A stretch of 64,000 bases of DNA from Actinacidiphila glaucinigra (GTDB lineage Bacteria > Actinomycetota > Actinomycetes > Streptomycetales > Streptomycetaceae). Made by a program: the position numbers and the translations under genes. Shown here one piece after another: positions 1 through 7,504 of this stretch (its first letter is position 1; each line of letters begins with the position of its first letter). The notes under the pieces were generated by a model that was given only the letters and a program-made list of their open reading frames with translations, was not told the DNA's origin and ran no database searches. The stretch lies in the NCBI RefSeq assembly GCF_900188405.1, contig NZ_FZOF01000007.1:310001-374000 (forward strand), written 5' to 3'.

Positions 1-513
1 GGAGTCCTCGAACGCGAACAGCACGAGGCCGCCCTGGCCGTCACGGTGCCCGACGGCGGGGCGACGCTGGCCGTCCTCGTCGAGAACCAGGGCCGCGTCA
101 ACTACGGGCAGGGCATCCACGACCGCAAGGGCCTCACCGGCGCCGTCACCGCGGGCGGCACCGAACTGACCGGCTGGAGCAGCACGCCGCTGCCCCTGGA
201 CGACCTGTCGGGCCTCACCTTCACCACCGGCGGCCCGCAGCCCGTGGGGCCCACGTTCCACCGCGGGGAGTTCGAGGTCGAGGGGCCCGCCGACACGTAC
301 CTGGACCTGACCGGCTGGACCAAGGGCAACGCCTGGATCAACGGCTTCGCTCTCGGCCGCCACTGGTCGCGCGGCCCGCAGCGCCGCCTGTACGTCCCGG
401 GCCCGGTCCTGCGGCCGGGCACGAACGAACTCGTCGTCCTCGAACTCCACGCGACCGCCCGCGCGACGGTCGACCTGCGCGACACCCCCGACCTGGGGCC
501 CACCGAGGAATGA
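1..513 (+). CDS. Beta-galactosidase (GH35 family), C-terminal part
   Basis: The open frame enters from the left edge, so only the last 170 residues are present. The visible part has the jelly-roll C-terminus of family 35 beta-galactosidases: an 'ENQGRVNYG' stretch near the start, then 'WTKGNAWINGFALGRHW', then 'GPQRRLYVPGPVLRPGTNELVVLE'. The catalytic barrel, which removes non-reducing terminal galactose from oligosaccharides, lies outside the window. Location and substrate cannot be judged from this piece. The gene ends at a strong hairpin shared with the convergent neighbour. Family assignment is confident; specificity is unknown. Confidence 0.9.
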   Translation, partial: GVLEREQHEAALAVTVPDGGATLAVLVENQGRVNYGQGIHDRKGLTGAVTAGGTELTGWSSTPLPLDDLSGLTFTTGGPQPVGPTFHRGEFEVEGPADTYLDLTGWTKGNAWINGFALGRHWSRGPQRRLYVPGPVLRPGTNELVVLELHATARATVDLRDTPDLGPTEE

Positions 514-553
514 CCGGGGGGACGGCCAGGCAATGACCAGGGCCTGAGTGCAG

Positions 554-595
554 GCACCGTACCGCCGCCCGGCACCCCGGGCGGCGGTGCGGTGC
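554..595. terminator. Bidirectional hairpin terminator
   Basis: A 19-base arm at 554-572 pairs with 577-595 across a 4-base loop, with one mismatch. It lies between the convergent beta-galactosidase and a membrane protein gene, so it can serve both. There is no U-tract, as is common for Streptomyces terminators. Confidence 0.65.
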
Positions 596-603
596 GCCGG
601 TGT

Positions 604-1098
604 TCATCTGCCGCGGGGCAGACGCAGCATCAGCCACAGGTCGGCGGACTCGGCCCACGACCGGACACGGCCGGCGAAGCGGCGGACGGTGGAACGGCGC
701 AGGGTGCACAGCCAGACGTAGGCGCCCAGGGACACACACAGGCTCGCCCAGGTCTGCCACCACAGGAACGGCGGCGCGATCCCGGAGCCGAAGCCGGCGA
801 GCAGACCGAGCACCCAGGCGAGTGCTCCCGCGGCGGCGACGGCGACGACGCCCGCCCCGCGCGCACGGCCCCGGGCCGCCCGGCGCGAGGCCACCGCCCC
901 GACCGGGATCTGCACGAGGACGTGGACGGCCACGATCCACAGCAGCAGCGCGAAGGTCTGCCCGTAGGAGAAGTCCGGACCGCTCGCGGAGAGCAGCGCG
1001 GCGAAGCCCACCACGAGGAGCACGCCGCTCAGATGCATCGCCGCGACGTTGAGGGGCCCGTGCCACCCCCACGCCCAGCGGCGGTCGTCGTCACTCAC
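604..1098 (-). CDS. Hypothetical four-helix membrane protein
   Basis: A 164-residue protein with about four hydrophobic segments at residues 20-40, 46-70, 82-103 and 110-130. It has a short charged N-terminus and an Arg-rich cytoplasmic-looking tail. I recognise no family and see no catalytic motif. Its start overlaps by 8 bases the stop of the DUF1801 gene upstream, so the two are probably translationally coupled in one leftward operon. Function is unknown; membrane location is inferred from hydrophobicity only. Confidence 0.7.
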   Translation of the reverse strand: MSDDDRRWAWGWHGPLNVAAMHLSGVLLVVGFAALLSASGPDFSYGQTFALLLWIVAVHVLVQIPVGAVASRRAARGRARGAGVVAVAAAGALAWVLGLLAGFGSGIAPPFLWWQTWASLCVSLGAYVWLCTLRRSTVRRFAGRVRSWAESADLWLMLRLPRGR

Positions 1099-1465
1099 CG
1101 GTGGTGCTCCCCCCGGGTTCGGCCGCGGTGGCCCTCAGCAGATCGCGCAGCAGACCGAAGTCCATGCGGTCGGGCGTGCGGAACCGAAGACAGCTCTTGC
1201 CCATGTCCTGCCCGGCGAGGCGGTCCTCGAAGGCGGCGCGGACGTCGCCGCGCATGAGGTAGAAGGAGATGTACTGCTTCTGGCTCGCGAAGGCGATCTC
1301 CGCCGTGCCCGCGCGCTCGTAGGCGGGCATGCCGTACGCCATCACCTCGTCGAACCCCGTCAGCTCCGCCCGGCACAGTTCGCGCAGCGTGACCAGCGCC
1401 CGCCGGCGCTCCTCCGGGACCTCGGAGAGGTAGCCGTCGACGTCCGCCGCACCGCTGTGCACCAT
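1091..1465 (-). CDS. DUF1801 (YdhG-like) domain protein
   Basis: A 124-residue protein with the DUF1801 pattern: an N-terminal 'VDGYLSEVPEERR' helix, then 'EVMAYGMPAYER', then 'FASQKQYISFYLM'. The fold resembles the frataxin-like iron-chaperone family, although most actinobacterial members have no known role. It is first in a two-gene leftward operon with the four-helix membrane protein, overlapping it by 8 bases. The GTG/ATG choice is not an issue because the ATG at 1465 is the only sensible start. Family is confident, function is not. Confidence 0.8.
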   Translation of the reverse strand: MVHSGAADVDGYLSEVPEERRRALVTLRELCRAELTGFDEVMAYGMPAYERAGTAEIAFASQKQYISFYLMRGDVRAAFEDRLAGQDMGKSCLRFRTPDRMDFGLLRDLLRATAAEPGGSTTGE

Positions 1466-1574
1466 GTGGCAAGACTACCCGGCGGGCGCCGGGGACCGCA
1501 GGCCGGCAACCCGCGTGCACCGCACCCGAACCGCGGCAACCGAACGGCGCCCCACCTGGTTGGAACAGGGGTGA

Positions 1575-1612
1575 GGGATTCTCCCCGGCGCACAACCGCC
1601 GGGGAGAATCCC
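1575..1612. promoter_or_regulatory. 16-bp perfect inverted repeat in a divergent promoter region
   Basis: Arm 1575-1590 and arm 1597-1612 are perfectly complementary around the loop CACAAC. It lies between the divergent DUF1801 gene and the membrane-anchored protein starting at 1680, about 70 bases before the latter. Position favours an operator or 5'-leader hairpin over a terminator, since no gene ends here. Confidence 0.5.
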
Positions 1613-1679
1613 CAGGTGCACGTACGCAGGGCGCCGGCCGACGCGCAGACGTCCCGGCGGGTGGAGGGAAGTGAGGAAC

Positions 1680-2456
1680 ATGCGCGCCGCGCCTGACGAG
1701 CAGGGGCACGACACGGAGCAGGTGCTGCGCCGCCTCCTGCGCGACGGGGTGCCGCGGCCCGCCACCCCCACCGACCGCATGACGCAGATCCGGCGGCGTG
1801 TGCGGCGGAGCAGGCGGCGCCGCGCGACAGCCGCCGGCGCGGTGACGGCGGTCGCCGCGGCCGTCGCCTGCGTGGCCCTCGTGCCGGGACTGCGGCCACC
1901 GGGCGGCACGAGGCCACCGGCCGCCGCGCCGGAACGGCAGCACATCCTTCCCACCGCGACGCCCACGCCGCAGTCCACGCAGGCCCTCGTCACGGTCCGC
2001 CTCCTGGACGCGACCCCGCTGACGGTGCGCGTACCGCGGGGCTGGCACTCCCTGTCCGTCGGCGACGGAGCCAAGGCCACGGCCTTCGTCGCCTCGCAGC
2101 CCCTCAGCCGCCCGCCACGCGGTTCCTGCGCGGCCCTGGCCGACGAGGTGGTGCCCGACTGCGAACCGGTGGAGGAACTCGACCTGAACGGGGTGCTGAT
2201 GGCGTTCCGGCCGGTCGTGACGGGCAAGGCCGGCCTGGCGGCCCCCCTCGCCATGGGCGAGGCGGCACCCGCGGGCAAGAGCTGCCGGATACTGCGGGGC
2301 GACACGGAGATCCTCGCCTGGGGCCAGGGCCGCTCGGCGGCCTACGGCAAGCCCTTCGAGGTGCGCGTCGACGTGTGCCTGCGCGCCCCGTCGGACGCCA
2401 CCCTGAGCACGGTCACCGAGGTCCTGGGGACGGCGTTCCCCCGAACCGGCGGCTGA
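1680..2456 (+). CDS. Single-pass membrane protein resembling an anti-sigma or regulatory tail protein
   Basis: A 258-residue protein with a basic, Arg-rich cytoplasmic N-terminus, one membrane segment at about residues 45-65 (TAAGAVTAVAAAVACVALV), and a Pro/Thr-rich linker leading to an extracytoplasmic domain with four cysteines. The layout resembles the membrane part of anti-sigma-like proteins, but there is no sigma gene beside it and no zinc-binding anti-sigma motif, so that role is not supported. ATG 1680 is preferred over GTG 1671 because GGAGGG at 1663-1668 is only 2 bases from the GTG. Function unknown. Confidence 0.65.
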   Translation: MRAAPDEQGHDTEQVLRRLLRDGVPRPATPTDRMTQIRRRVRRSRRRRATAAGAVTAVAAAVACVALVPGLRPPGGTRPPAAAPERQHILPTATPTPQSTQALVTVRLLDATPLTVRVPRGWHSLSVGDGAKATAFVASQPLSRPPRGSCAALADEVVPDCEPVEELDLNGVLMAFRPVVTGKAGLAAPLAMGEAAPAGKSCRILRGDTEILAWGQGRSAAYGKPFEVRVDVCLRAPSDATLSTVTEVLGTAFPRTGG

Positions 2457-2687
2457 CGCGCGGCCGTCAGGGCGCGGGCGGCGCGGCGGACACCGGAGTT
2501 GCGGACAACTGGTCGGGCCGCACGCCGAATGCGGTGCGGCCGTCGGCGGACGGCATCCGGACCTCCGGGCGGCCGGCGCGGCAAGTCCGGGCAGACGACC
2601 GCGTTCCGGGGCGCGCCGCACAACCAAATCCTTGACCGGCATGTCGTACATGGCAAGTAGGCGAGAGCCGCGATGCAAGGGGGAATC

Positions 2688-3266
2688 ATGCGTGCGAAAC
2701 GATATGGGCTGGTGCTGGCCGCCCTGGTGATGGCGTGTGCGGGGGTGGCCGTGGCGGCGCCCGCTGTGACCGCGGCGCCCACGGTGGCCGCGGCGCCCGC
2801 ACCGGCGTGCCCGACGGGCTGGGGCAGCCTCCCGAAGTCAGGGACGGACGCCGACCTCGGGGCGCTGACCGGCGTCAGGACCGGCCGGCACGACTGCTAC
2901 GACCGTGTGGTGTTCGACGTGCCCACCGCCGGCACGGACGCCATCGGCTACACCGTGCAGTACGTCGACGCCGTCCGCCAGGACGGCTCGGGCCGGGTCA
3001 TACCGGTCTCCGGCGGGGCGATCATCGAGCTCCGGGTGGCAGCCCCCTCGTACGACCCGGAGACCGGCGCCACGACCTACCCGGGACGGGCGGGGCGGAC
3101 GCTGCCGGGCGTCGACCTGACCGGCTACCGGACCTTCCGGGACGCGAAGTTCGCCTCGAGCTTCGAGGGTGACACGCAGGTGGGCCTGGGGGTCCGGGCC
3201 CGGCTGCCGTTCCGGGTGTTCCAGCTGCCCGACCGCGTGGTGGTCGACGTGGCCCACACCTGGTGA
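2688..3266 (+). CDS. Secreted AMIN-like domain protein
   Basis: A 192-residue exported protein. It starts at ATG 2688 behind AAGGGGGAA and has a clear Sec signal peptide (basic start, hydrophobic core to about residue 25, Ala-rich cleavage region). The mature part has the actinobacterial AMIN-like pattern: 'GRHDCYDRVVFDVP', a long beta-rich middle, and a closing 'RVFQLPDRVVVDVAHTW'. AMIN domains bind cell-wall glycan or localise envelope enzymes, but this protein carries no catalytic domain. Two cysteines could form a disulfide. It is probably monocistronic, ending at a perfect hairpin. Confidence 0.8.
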   Translation: MRAKRYGLVLAALVMACAGVAVAAPAVTAAPTVAAAPAPACPTGWGSLPKSGTDADLGALTGVRTGRHDCYDRVVFDVPTAGTDAIGYTVQYVDAVRQDGSGRVIPVSGGAIIELRVAAPSYDPETGATTYPGRAGRTLPGVDLTGYRTFRDAKFASSFEGDTQVGLGVRARLPFRVFQLPDRVVVDVAHTW

Positions 3267-3278
3267 GGGGTTCGCGCC

Positions 3279-3315
3279 GGCCGGGCCCGGTGGCGTGGTG
3301 CCACCGGGCCCGGCC
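3279..3315 (+). terminator. Hairpin terminator after the AMIN-like gene
   Basis: Perfect 16-base arms at 3279-3294 and 3300-3315 around a 5-base loop, starting 13 bases after the stop codon. No U-tract. Confidence 0.7.
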
Positions 3316-3448
3316 TGGGCGTCCGCGGTCCTGACCGGTAACTCCTGTGAATTTCCGGGGCGGTTGAACGCTCCTGGGGTGACGTCCGTATGTGTCGATG
3401 GCTTGTCGTGTTCAGGCCGCCAATCATCAGGCGCGCAGGAGGGTTTCC

Positions 3449-5587
3449 TTGGTACGCAATTCGCGCAGACGTGCTACCGGCACACGTAGCGGCAGCTTTG
3501 TAGCCGTCGCCCTGATGCTGGGAGGTGGAGTCCTGGTCACGGCGAACGTCTTCGCCTCGGCGACCGAGGGGGAGACGGCCCAGACGGCCCCCGTGGGTCA
3601 GGCGTACACCGTCGACTGCCCCGACGTCGGTACGGCGCTGACCTCCGTGCCCGAGCAGGCGAAGGGGGACGTCGACAAGGAACTCGCCCTGCTGGACCAG
3701 CAGATAGCCGAGGCCTACCAGAGGCTGAAGGAGACGTCGGCAGCCCAGCAGCAGGACCCCGGCTTCGTGGACAACGCGATCCTGGGCCCGCTGAAGGACA
3801 AGCGCGCCGCGACGATCGCGCGCATCCTGCAGGCCATCGACCGCGTCGGGGACCCCCCGCAGGAAATCGAGGGCCTCGCCGGGTGCACGGCGGTCCGCAC
3901 CACCGGCGCCGAGGAGGGCCAGCAGGGCCAGGAAGGCCAGCAGGGTCAGGCCGGAGAGGAGGGCCAGCAGGGCAGCCCGCAGCCGTCCACGGGTGACGGC
4001 GGCCAGAACGGCCAGGCCGGACAGGGCGACCAGGGCGACCAGGGCGGCGGACAGGCCGGCGCGGGTCAGGGCGGAAACGGCCCCGTCGTGGGGGACTTCG
4101 CCGACATCATGAGCGTGAACCCGAACGCGCCGCGCGGCCCCCAGCCGTCGGACGCCTCTTCCGGCACGTTCTCGTCCGACTGCGGTGTCAACGCGGGCGG
4201 TCTGTTCAACTCCGACAACATCATCGCCGCCCCCGGAGTGACCAACGGCGCCCACCACTTCCACGACTACATCGGCAACCAGTCCAACAACGGACTCGCC
4301 ACGATCGACGATCTCGCCAAGGCCGAGACGAGCTGCAAGGACCAGGGCGACAAGTCGTCGTACTACTGGCCCGTGCTGCGCGTGCAGGACGGCACCGTGG
4401 AGCGGGACGCCCAGGCGCCCGGCGGCGGCACCGAGGGCAACGCCGGCAAGATCGTGACCCCCGAGCAGGTCACGCTCACGTTCGTCGGCAACCCCGTCAG
4501 CAAGGTCACGGCCATGCCGCGGCTGCTGCGCATCATCACGGGCGACGCGAAGGCGTTCGTCAACGGGCCGGCCAACGCCAACGCCTCCTGGAGCTGCACG
4601 GGCCTCGAGGACCGGCAGCTGAAGGACAGGTACCCGCTCTGCCCCGACGGCAGTGACGTGGTCCGCACCTTCCGCTTCCAGAGCTGCTGGGACGGCCAGA
4701 ACGTCGACAGCGCCAACCACCGCACCCACGTGGCGTTCGCCGACGCGGGCGGCAACTGCCCGCAGGGCTTCAAGGCCATCCCGCAGCTGGTCCAGCGCAT
4801 CGTGTACGACGTCAAGGCGCCGAGCGTCCAGGACGGCGGCAAGACGGTGCCGTTGTTCGCGGTGGACTCCTTCCCCGAGAACCTGCACAAGCCGGTCACC
4901 GACCACGGCGACTTCATCAACATCTTCGACGAGGGCCTGATGCAGGAGGTGGTCGACTGCATCAACGAGGGCCGCACCTGCGGCCCCGGCGACGACGGCG
5001 CGGAGGAGCCCGGCGACGGCGGGAACGACAACCCCGGCGGGGAGGAGCCCGGCGACGGGGGCAACGACAACCCCGGTGACGGGGGCAACGACAACCCCGG
5101 CGGGGAAGAGCCCGGCGACGGCGGGAACGACAACCCCGGCAACGGCGGGAACGACAACCCCGGTACGGAGGAGCCCGGCAACGGGGGCAACGACAACCCC
5201 GGTGACGAGCAGCCCCCCGCCGACACCCCGGACGACGACCAGAACGGAGGCGGCGACACCCCCGACGCCCCCGTCACGGTGACGCCCAAGGCCGACTCCA
5301 CGCCTCCGGCGGACCAGGACGACACCGCCACCCCGCCCGCCGGCGGTCACGAACACCACAGCGAGCAGGGCGGGCAGGGCGGCCAGCAGGAGCAGCAGTC
5401 GGCGGCGCCGACCCAGACCCCCGCCCCCGGTGCGTTCGCCCCGAGCCCCGCGGGACAGGCCGGCCAGCAGGCGATCAACGGCGGGCTGGCCGAAACCGGG
5501 ACCAACCTGTGGCCGGCCGGCCTCGGAGCGGTCCTGGCGATCGCGGGATTCCTCCTGCTCCGTCAGGTGAAGCGCAGTTCGAACTAG
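3449..5587 (+). CDS. Cell-wall-anchored DUF1996 protein with LAETG sorting signal
   Basis: A 712-residue surface protein. TTG 3449 is the likely start: AGGAGGG at 3437-3443 sits 5 bases upstream, and the protein then begins with an Arg-rich signal peptide. Residues ~150-200 are Gly/Gln-rich. The middle (about 215-510) is a DUF1996 domain with 'HHFHDYIGNQSNNGLATIDDL' and several conserved cysteines. A long Gly/Asn/Asp/Pro repeat follows, then a C-terminal LAETG, a hydrophobic helix and a basic tail. LAxTG is the signal used by class E sortases in Streptomyces, so covalent attachment to peptidoglycan is the likely fate. No sortase gene is in the window. The enzymatic role of DUF1996 is unknown. 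Confidence 0.85.
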   Translation: MVRNSRRRATGTRSGSFVAVALMLGGGVLVTANVFASATEGETAQTAPVGQAYTVDCPDVGTALTSVPEQAKGDVDKELALLDQQIAEAYQRLKETSAAQQQDPGFVDNAILGPLKDKRAATIARILQAIDRVGDPPQEIEGLAGCTAVRTTGAEEGQQGQEGQQGQAGEEGQQGSPQPSTGDGGQNGQAGQGDQGDQGGGQAGAGQGGNGPVVGDFADIMSVNPNAPRGPQPSDASSGTFSSDCGVNAGGLFNSDNIIAAPGVTNGAHHFHDYIGNQSNNGLATIDDLAKAETSCKDQGDKSSYYWPVLRVQDGTVERDAQAPGGGTEGNAGKIVTPEQVTLTFVGNPVSKVTAMPRLLRIITGDAKAFVNGPANANASWSCTGLEDRQLKDRYPLCPDGSDVVRTFRFQSCWDGQNVDSANHRTHVAFADAGGNCPQGFKAIPQLVQRIVYDVKAPSVQDGGKTVPLFAVDSFPENLHKPVTDHGDFINIFDEGLMQEVVDCINEGRTCGPGDDGAEEPGDGGNDNPGGEEPGDGGNDNPGDGGNDNPGGEEPGDGGNDNPGNGGNDNPGTEEPGNGGNDNPGDEQPPADTPDDDQNGGGDTPDAPVTVTPKADSTPPADQDDTATPPAGGHEHHSEQGGQGGQQEQQSAAPTQTPAPGAFAPSPAGQAGQQAINGGLAETGTNLWPAGLGAVLAIAGFLLLRQVKRSSN
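5005..5205 (+). repeat. In-frame tandem repeat encoding (EEP)GDGGNDNPG
   Basis: About seven imperfect copies of a 27- or 36-base unit encoding GDGGNDNPG, some preceded by GEEP. It forms the stalk between the DUF1996 domain and the wall-sorting signal. Copy number is likely to vary between strains. Confidence 0.75.
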
Positions 5588-5618
5588 CTCCGCCTTCCAG
5601 GCAGCCGCAGTGAAGTCC

Positions 5619-5655
5619 CCCTCGGCGACCGGGCGTACCGCCCGGTCGCCGAGGG
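5619..5655. terminator. Bidirectional hairpin terminator
   Basis: Perfect 17-base arms at 5619-5635 and 5639-5655 around a 3-base loop. It lies between the convergent DUF1996 gene and the repeat-protein gene and probably serves both. Confidence 0.75.
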
Positions 5656-5665
5656 CGTTGTGGGC

Positions 5666-7045
5666 CTAGGCCGGAACTCCCGCGCCGTCGAGGAGCCGGT
5701 GCATGTCCTCGGCGGGCAGGCTGGGGTTGCCGGCGGCGAGACGGGTCGTGTCGGGATCGTCGAGCAGCTCGCGGAGCAGTGGTACGGGGACCCGCGGGTG
5801 ACGGGCCGCCGCCCCTCGCCGTTCCGGGTCGCGGGCGAACTCCGCCAGGGTCTCCGCGGGCAGTTCCGGGTCGGCCAGCGCGAGACGACGTTCCTCGGGG
5901 TCCGTCGAGTCCGCGAACCGCGCCGCGAGGCCCGCGGCGGGGAACCGCGGGTGGATGACGAACATCATGACCGCGCGGTGTGTGCCGTTGAGGTAGAGGT
6001 CCAGCAGGAGCTCCGGCGGCGGCTCCGGGTGGAACTCGCACAGCAGGAGCCGCACGGCGAAGTCCTCGTCCCGGGAGAGCAGTTCGACGAGATCGGGCTC
6101 CAGGCCGGGGCACACGGCCGCGCTGCGGCGCAGCCACGTGTGCGCCGAGGTCGCGCAACGCCGCAGGACGTCGGGGTCGTCCTGGGCCTCCCACACCCAG
6201 TCCAGCACGTCGAGGCGATCCTCGGGGCCCACGGTGTAGTCGACGGCCGCGCGTTGTCGCTCCGTCAGTTCCGGCCGGGCGGAGACGACCAGCCGCACGC
6301 GCGGATCCGGGTGGACGGCCAACCGCCGGACGAGGTCCGGCGGGAGGGAGGGGTTGGCGGCGACGGACCCCGGGTGGTCGTCGGCGACCAGGCGTTCGGC
6401 CAGCTCACGGCTCAGCAGCCCGCTGCGGAGTACCGTCTCCCGACCCCAGGAGCCCGCGAGGCTCTCCACGAGCCAGGCGGTGCGTTCGGCGTCCTGATGG
6501 CAGACTCGCAGCGCCGCGGCCCGCCGCACATCGAGGTCGTCGTCGTGGAGCAGTGCCTCTTTGGCGTTGTCGGTGAGGAGGTCCCACGCGCGGCACGCCG
6601 CTTGGCGCAGGGGGCCGTCCGGATGGTCCGCCAGTCCCGCCAGCAGGTGGCCGGGTACGGCGCGCGAGTTGACGGTCTCGTGGCGGATCCGTCGCTCCGG
6701 GTGGGCGAGGAGACGTTCGTACGCCCGGTCGGGCAGCGGGTCGACGCGTTTCCGGTACGGTATCGGGCCGATCGCCAGGGCCATGACGACCTTCGGCGAC
6801 GGATCGTCGAGGAGGCGGGCCCGCAGCGCCGGGTCCGCGTTCGCGCTCAGGGCGAACTCCGACCGCAGTTCCGGGTCGGGGTCCGCCAGGATCGCGTCGA
6901 TCACGTCCAGGGGCAGCCCTCCGCGTTGGACGACGTTCCGCCTGATCGCCTGGTCGTCGTGTTTGAGCAGCCGCAGCAGGACGTCCGCGGGTGCGGAGGG
7001 ATTCCAGGACAGATGGGCCAGGGCGGCGAGGTGGTGGTCGGCCAT
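5666..7045 (-). CDS. Leucine-rich-repeat-variant (HEAT-like) repeat protein
   Basis: A 459-residue soluble protein built almost entirely from short helical repeats of about 24 residues with a recurring 'A.NPSLP..LL..L..D.D..VR' pattern (for example 'AANPSLPPDLVRRLAVHPDPRVR' and 'AAGNPSLPAEDMHRLLDGAG'). Such solenoids mediate protein-protein contacts and have no catalysis of their own. ATG 7045 is chosen because the in-frame GTG at 7057 abuts the G-rich ribosome site. It is transcribed divergently from helR across about 460 bp. Partner unknown. Confidence 0.8.
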   Translation of the reverse strand: MADHHLAALAHLSWNPSAPADVLLRLLKHDDQAIRRNVVQRGGLPLDVIDAILADPDPELRSEFALSANADPALRARLLDDPSPKVVMALAIGPIPYRKRVDPLPDRAYERLLAHPERRIRHETVNSRAVPGHLLAGLADHPDGPLRQAACRAWDLLTDNAKEALLHDDDLDVRRAAALRVCHQDAERTAWLVESLAGSWGRETVLRSGLLSRELAERLVADDHPGSVAANPSLPPDLVRRLAVHPDPRVRLVVSARPELTERQRAAVDYTVGPEDRLDVLDWVWEAQDDPDVLRRCATSAHTWLRRSAAVCPGLEPDLVELLSRDEDFAVRLLLCEFHPEPPPELLLDLYLNGTHRAVMMFVIHPRFPAAGLAARFADSTDPEERRLALADPELPAETLAEFARDPERRGAAARHPRVPVPLLRELLDDPDTTRLAAGNPSLPAEDMHRLLDGAGVPA

Positions 7046-7222
7046 GGTGTCAGGCACCCCCCGCCGTGCGGCGCACGACCGCTCCCGCGATCAAGTCCGT
7101 CGCCACGGTGGCCACCGGCGGTTCGACGGCCCCTCGTGGTCCGTACGTCAACGACATCGCACGCACTTCGTGCCTCCCCACACCCGAATTCCGGTTACGG
7201 CGGGCGATTCTGCGGCACCCGC

Positions 7223-7242
7223 GGGGCCTTGCCGCAAGCCCC
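7223..7242 (+). promoter_or_regulatory. Rifamycin-associated element (RAE)-like palindrome
   Basis: GGGGCCTTGCCGCAAGCCCC is a near-perfect inverted repeat. Read on the other strand it matches, as I recall it, the 19-bp RAE found upstream of rifamycin-inducible genes in actinomycetes, including helR. It overlaps the -35 hexamer of the promoter below. The match is from memory and has not been aligned. Confidence 0.75.
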
Positions 7243-7257
7243 CCGGTGCGCTATACG
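7229..7257 (+). promoter_or_regulatory. Predicted helR promoter
   Basis: TTGCCG (7229-7234) and TATACG (7252-7257) are separated by exactly 17 bases, close to the housekeeping-sigma consensus, with the -35 inside the RAE-like palindrome. The start point would fall near 7263-7265, leaving a leader of about 240 bases before helR. Confidence 0.65.
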
Positions 7258-7380
7258 TTGGGAATGGATTGGAGTGGACGCCCTCCTTTCCTTTTCTTTT
7301 GCGCGCCCGCGCCGGAGCCCGCCGGAGGGGCGTCCCGGCAGCGTCGGAGCGCCGGGGCCCAGGCCCCGCCCCGAACACGA

Positions 7381-7472
7381 GAAATCCCCGTACCGCAATT
7401 GCGGTACGGGGATTTCCTCACGTATATTGAGTGTTTCTGTGCGCGCACAGAAACGGCCCCTCATCGGGGGCC
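7381..7472 (+). promoter_or_regulatory. Stacked palindromes in the helR 5' leader
   Basis: Four inverted repeats lie almost end to end. They are a perfect 36-base palindrome at 7381-7416, a small CTCA/TGAG hairpin at 7417-7431, a perfect 22-base palindrome at 7433-7454, and a GGCCCC/GGGGCC hairpin at 7455-7472. The last ends about 20 bases before the helR ribosome site. As RNA this is a continuous series of stems inside the predicted leader, which suggests transcriptional attenuation or a structured stabiliser. There is no U-tract, so simple intrinsic termination is unproven. Confidence 0.6.
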
Positions 7473-7504
7473 ACTGGAAACAGCATATCCGACAGGGAGC
7501 GAAT

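Noticed and set aside
3125..5359. A 744-residue leftward open frame
   Set aside because: It is a Val/Gly-rich shadow of the DUF1996 gene, repeating the stalk in antisense, with no recognisable domain.
7381..7472. CRISPR array or IS end
   Set aside because: The palindromes differ in sequence, there are no equal spacers, and no transposase or cas gene is adjacent.
5660..7504. A 1359-residue open frame joining this stretch to helR
   Set aside because: The upstream 615 codons are the antisense shadow of the repeat-protein gene; the ribosome site at 7493-7498 and the family start place helR at 7505.
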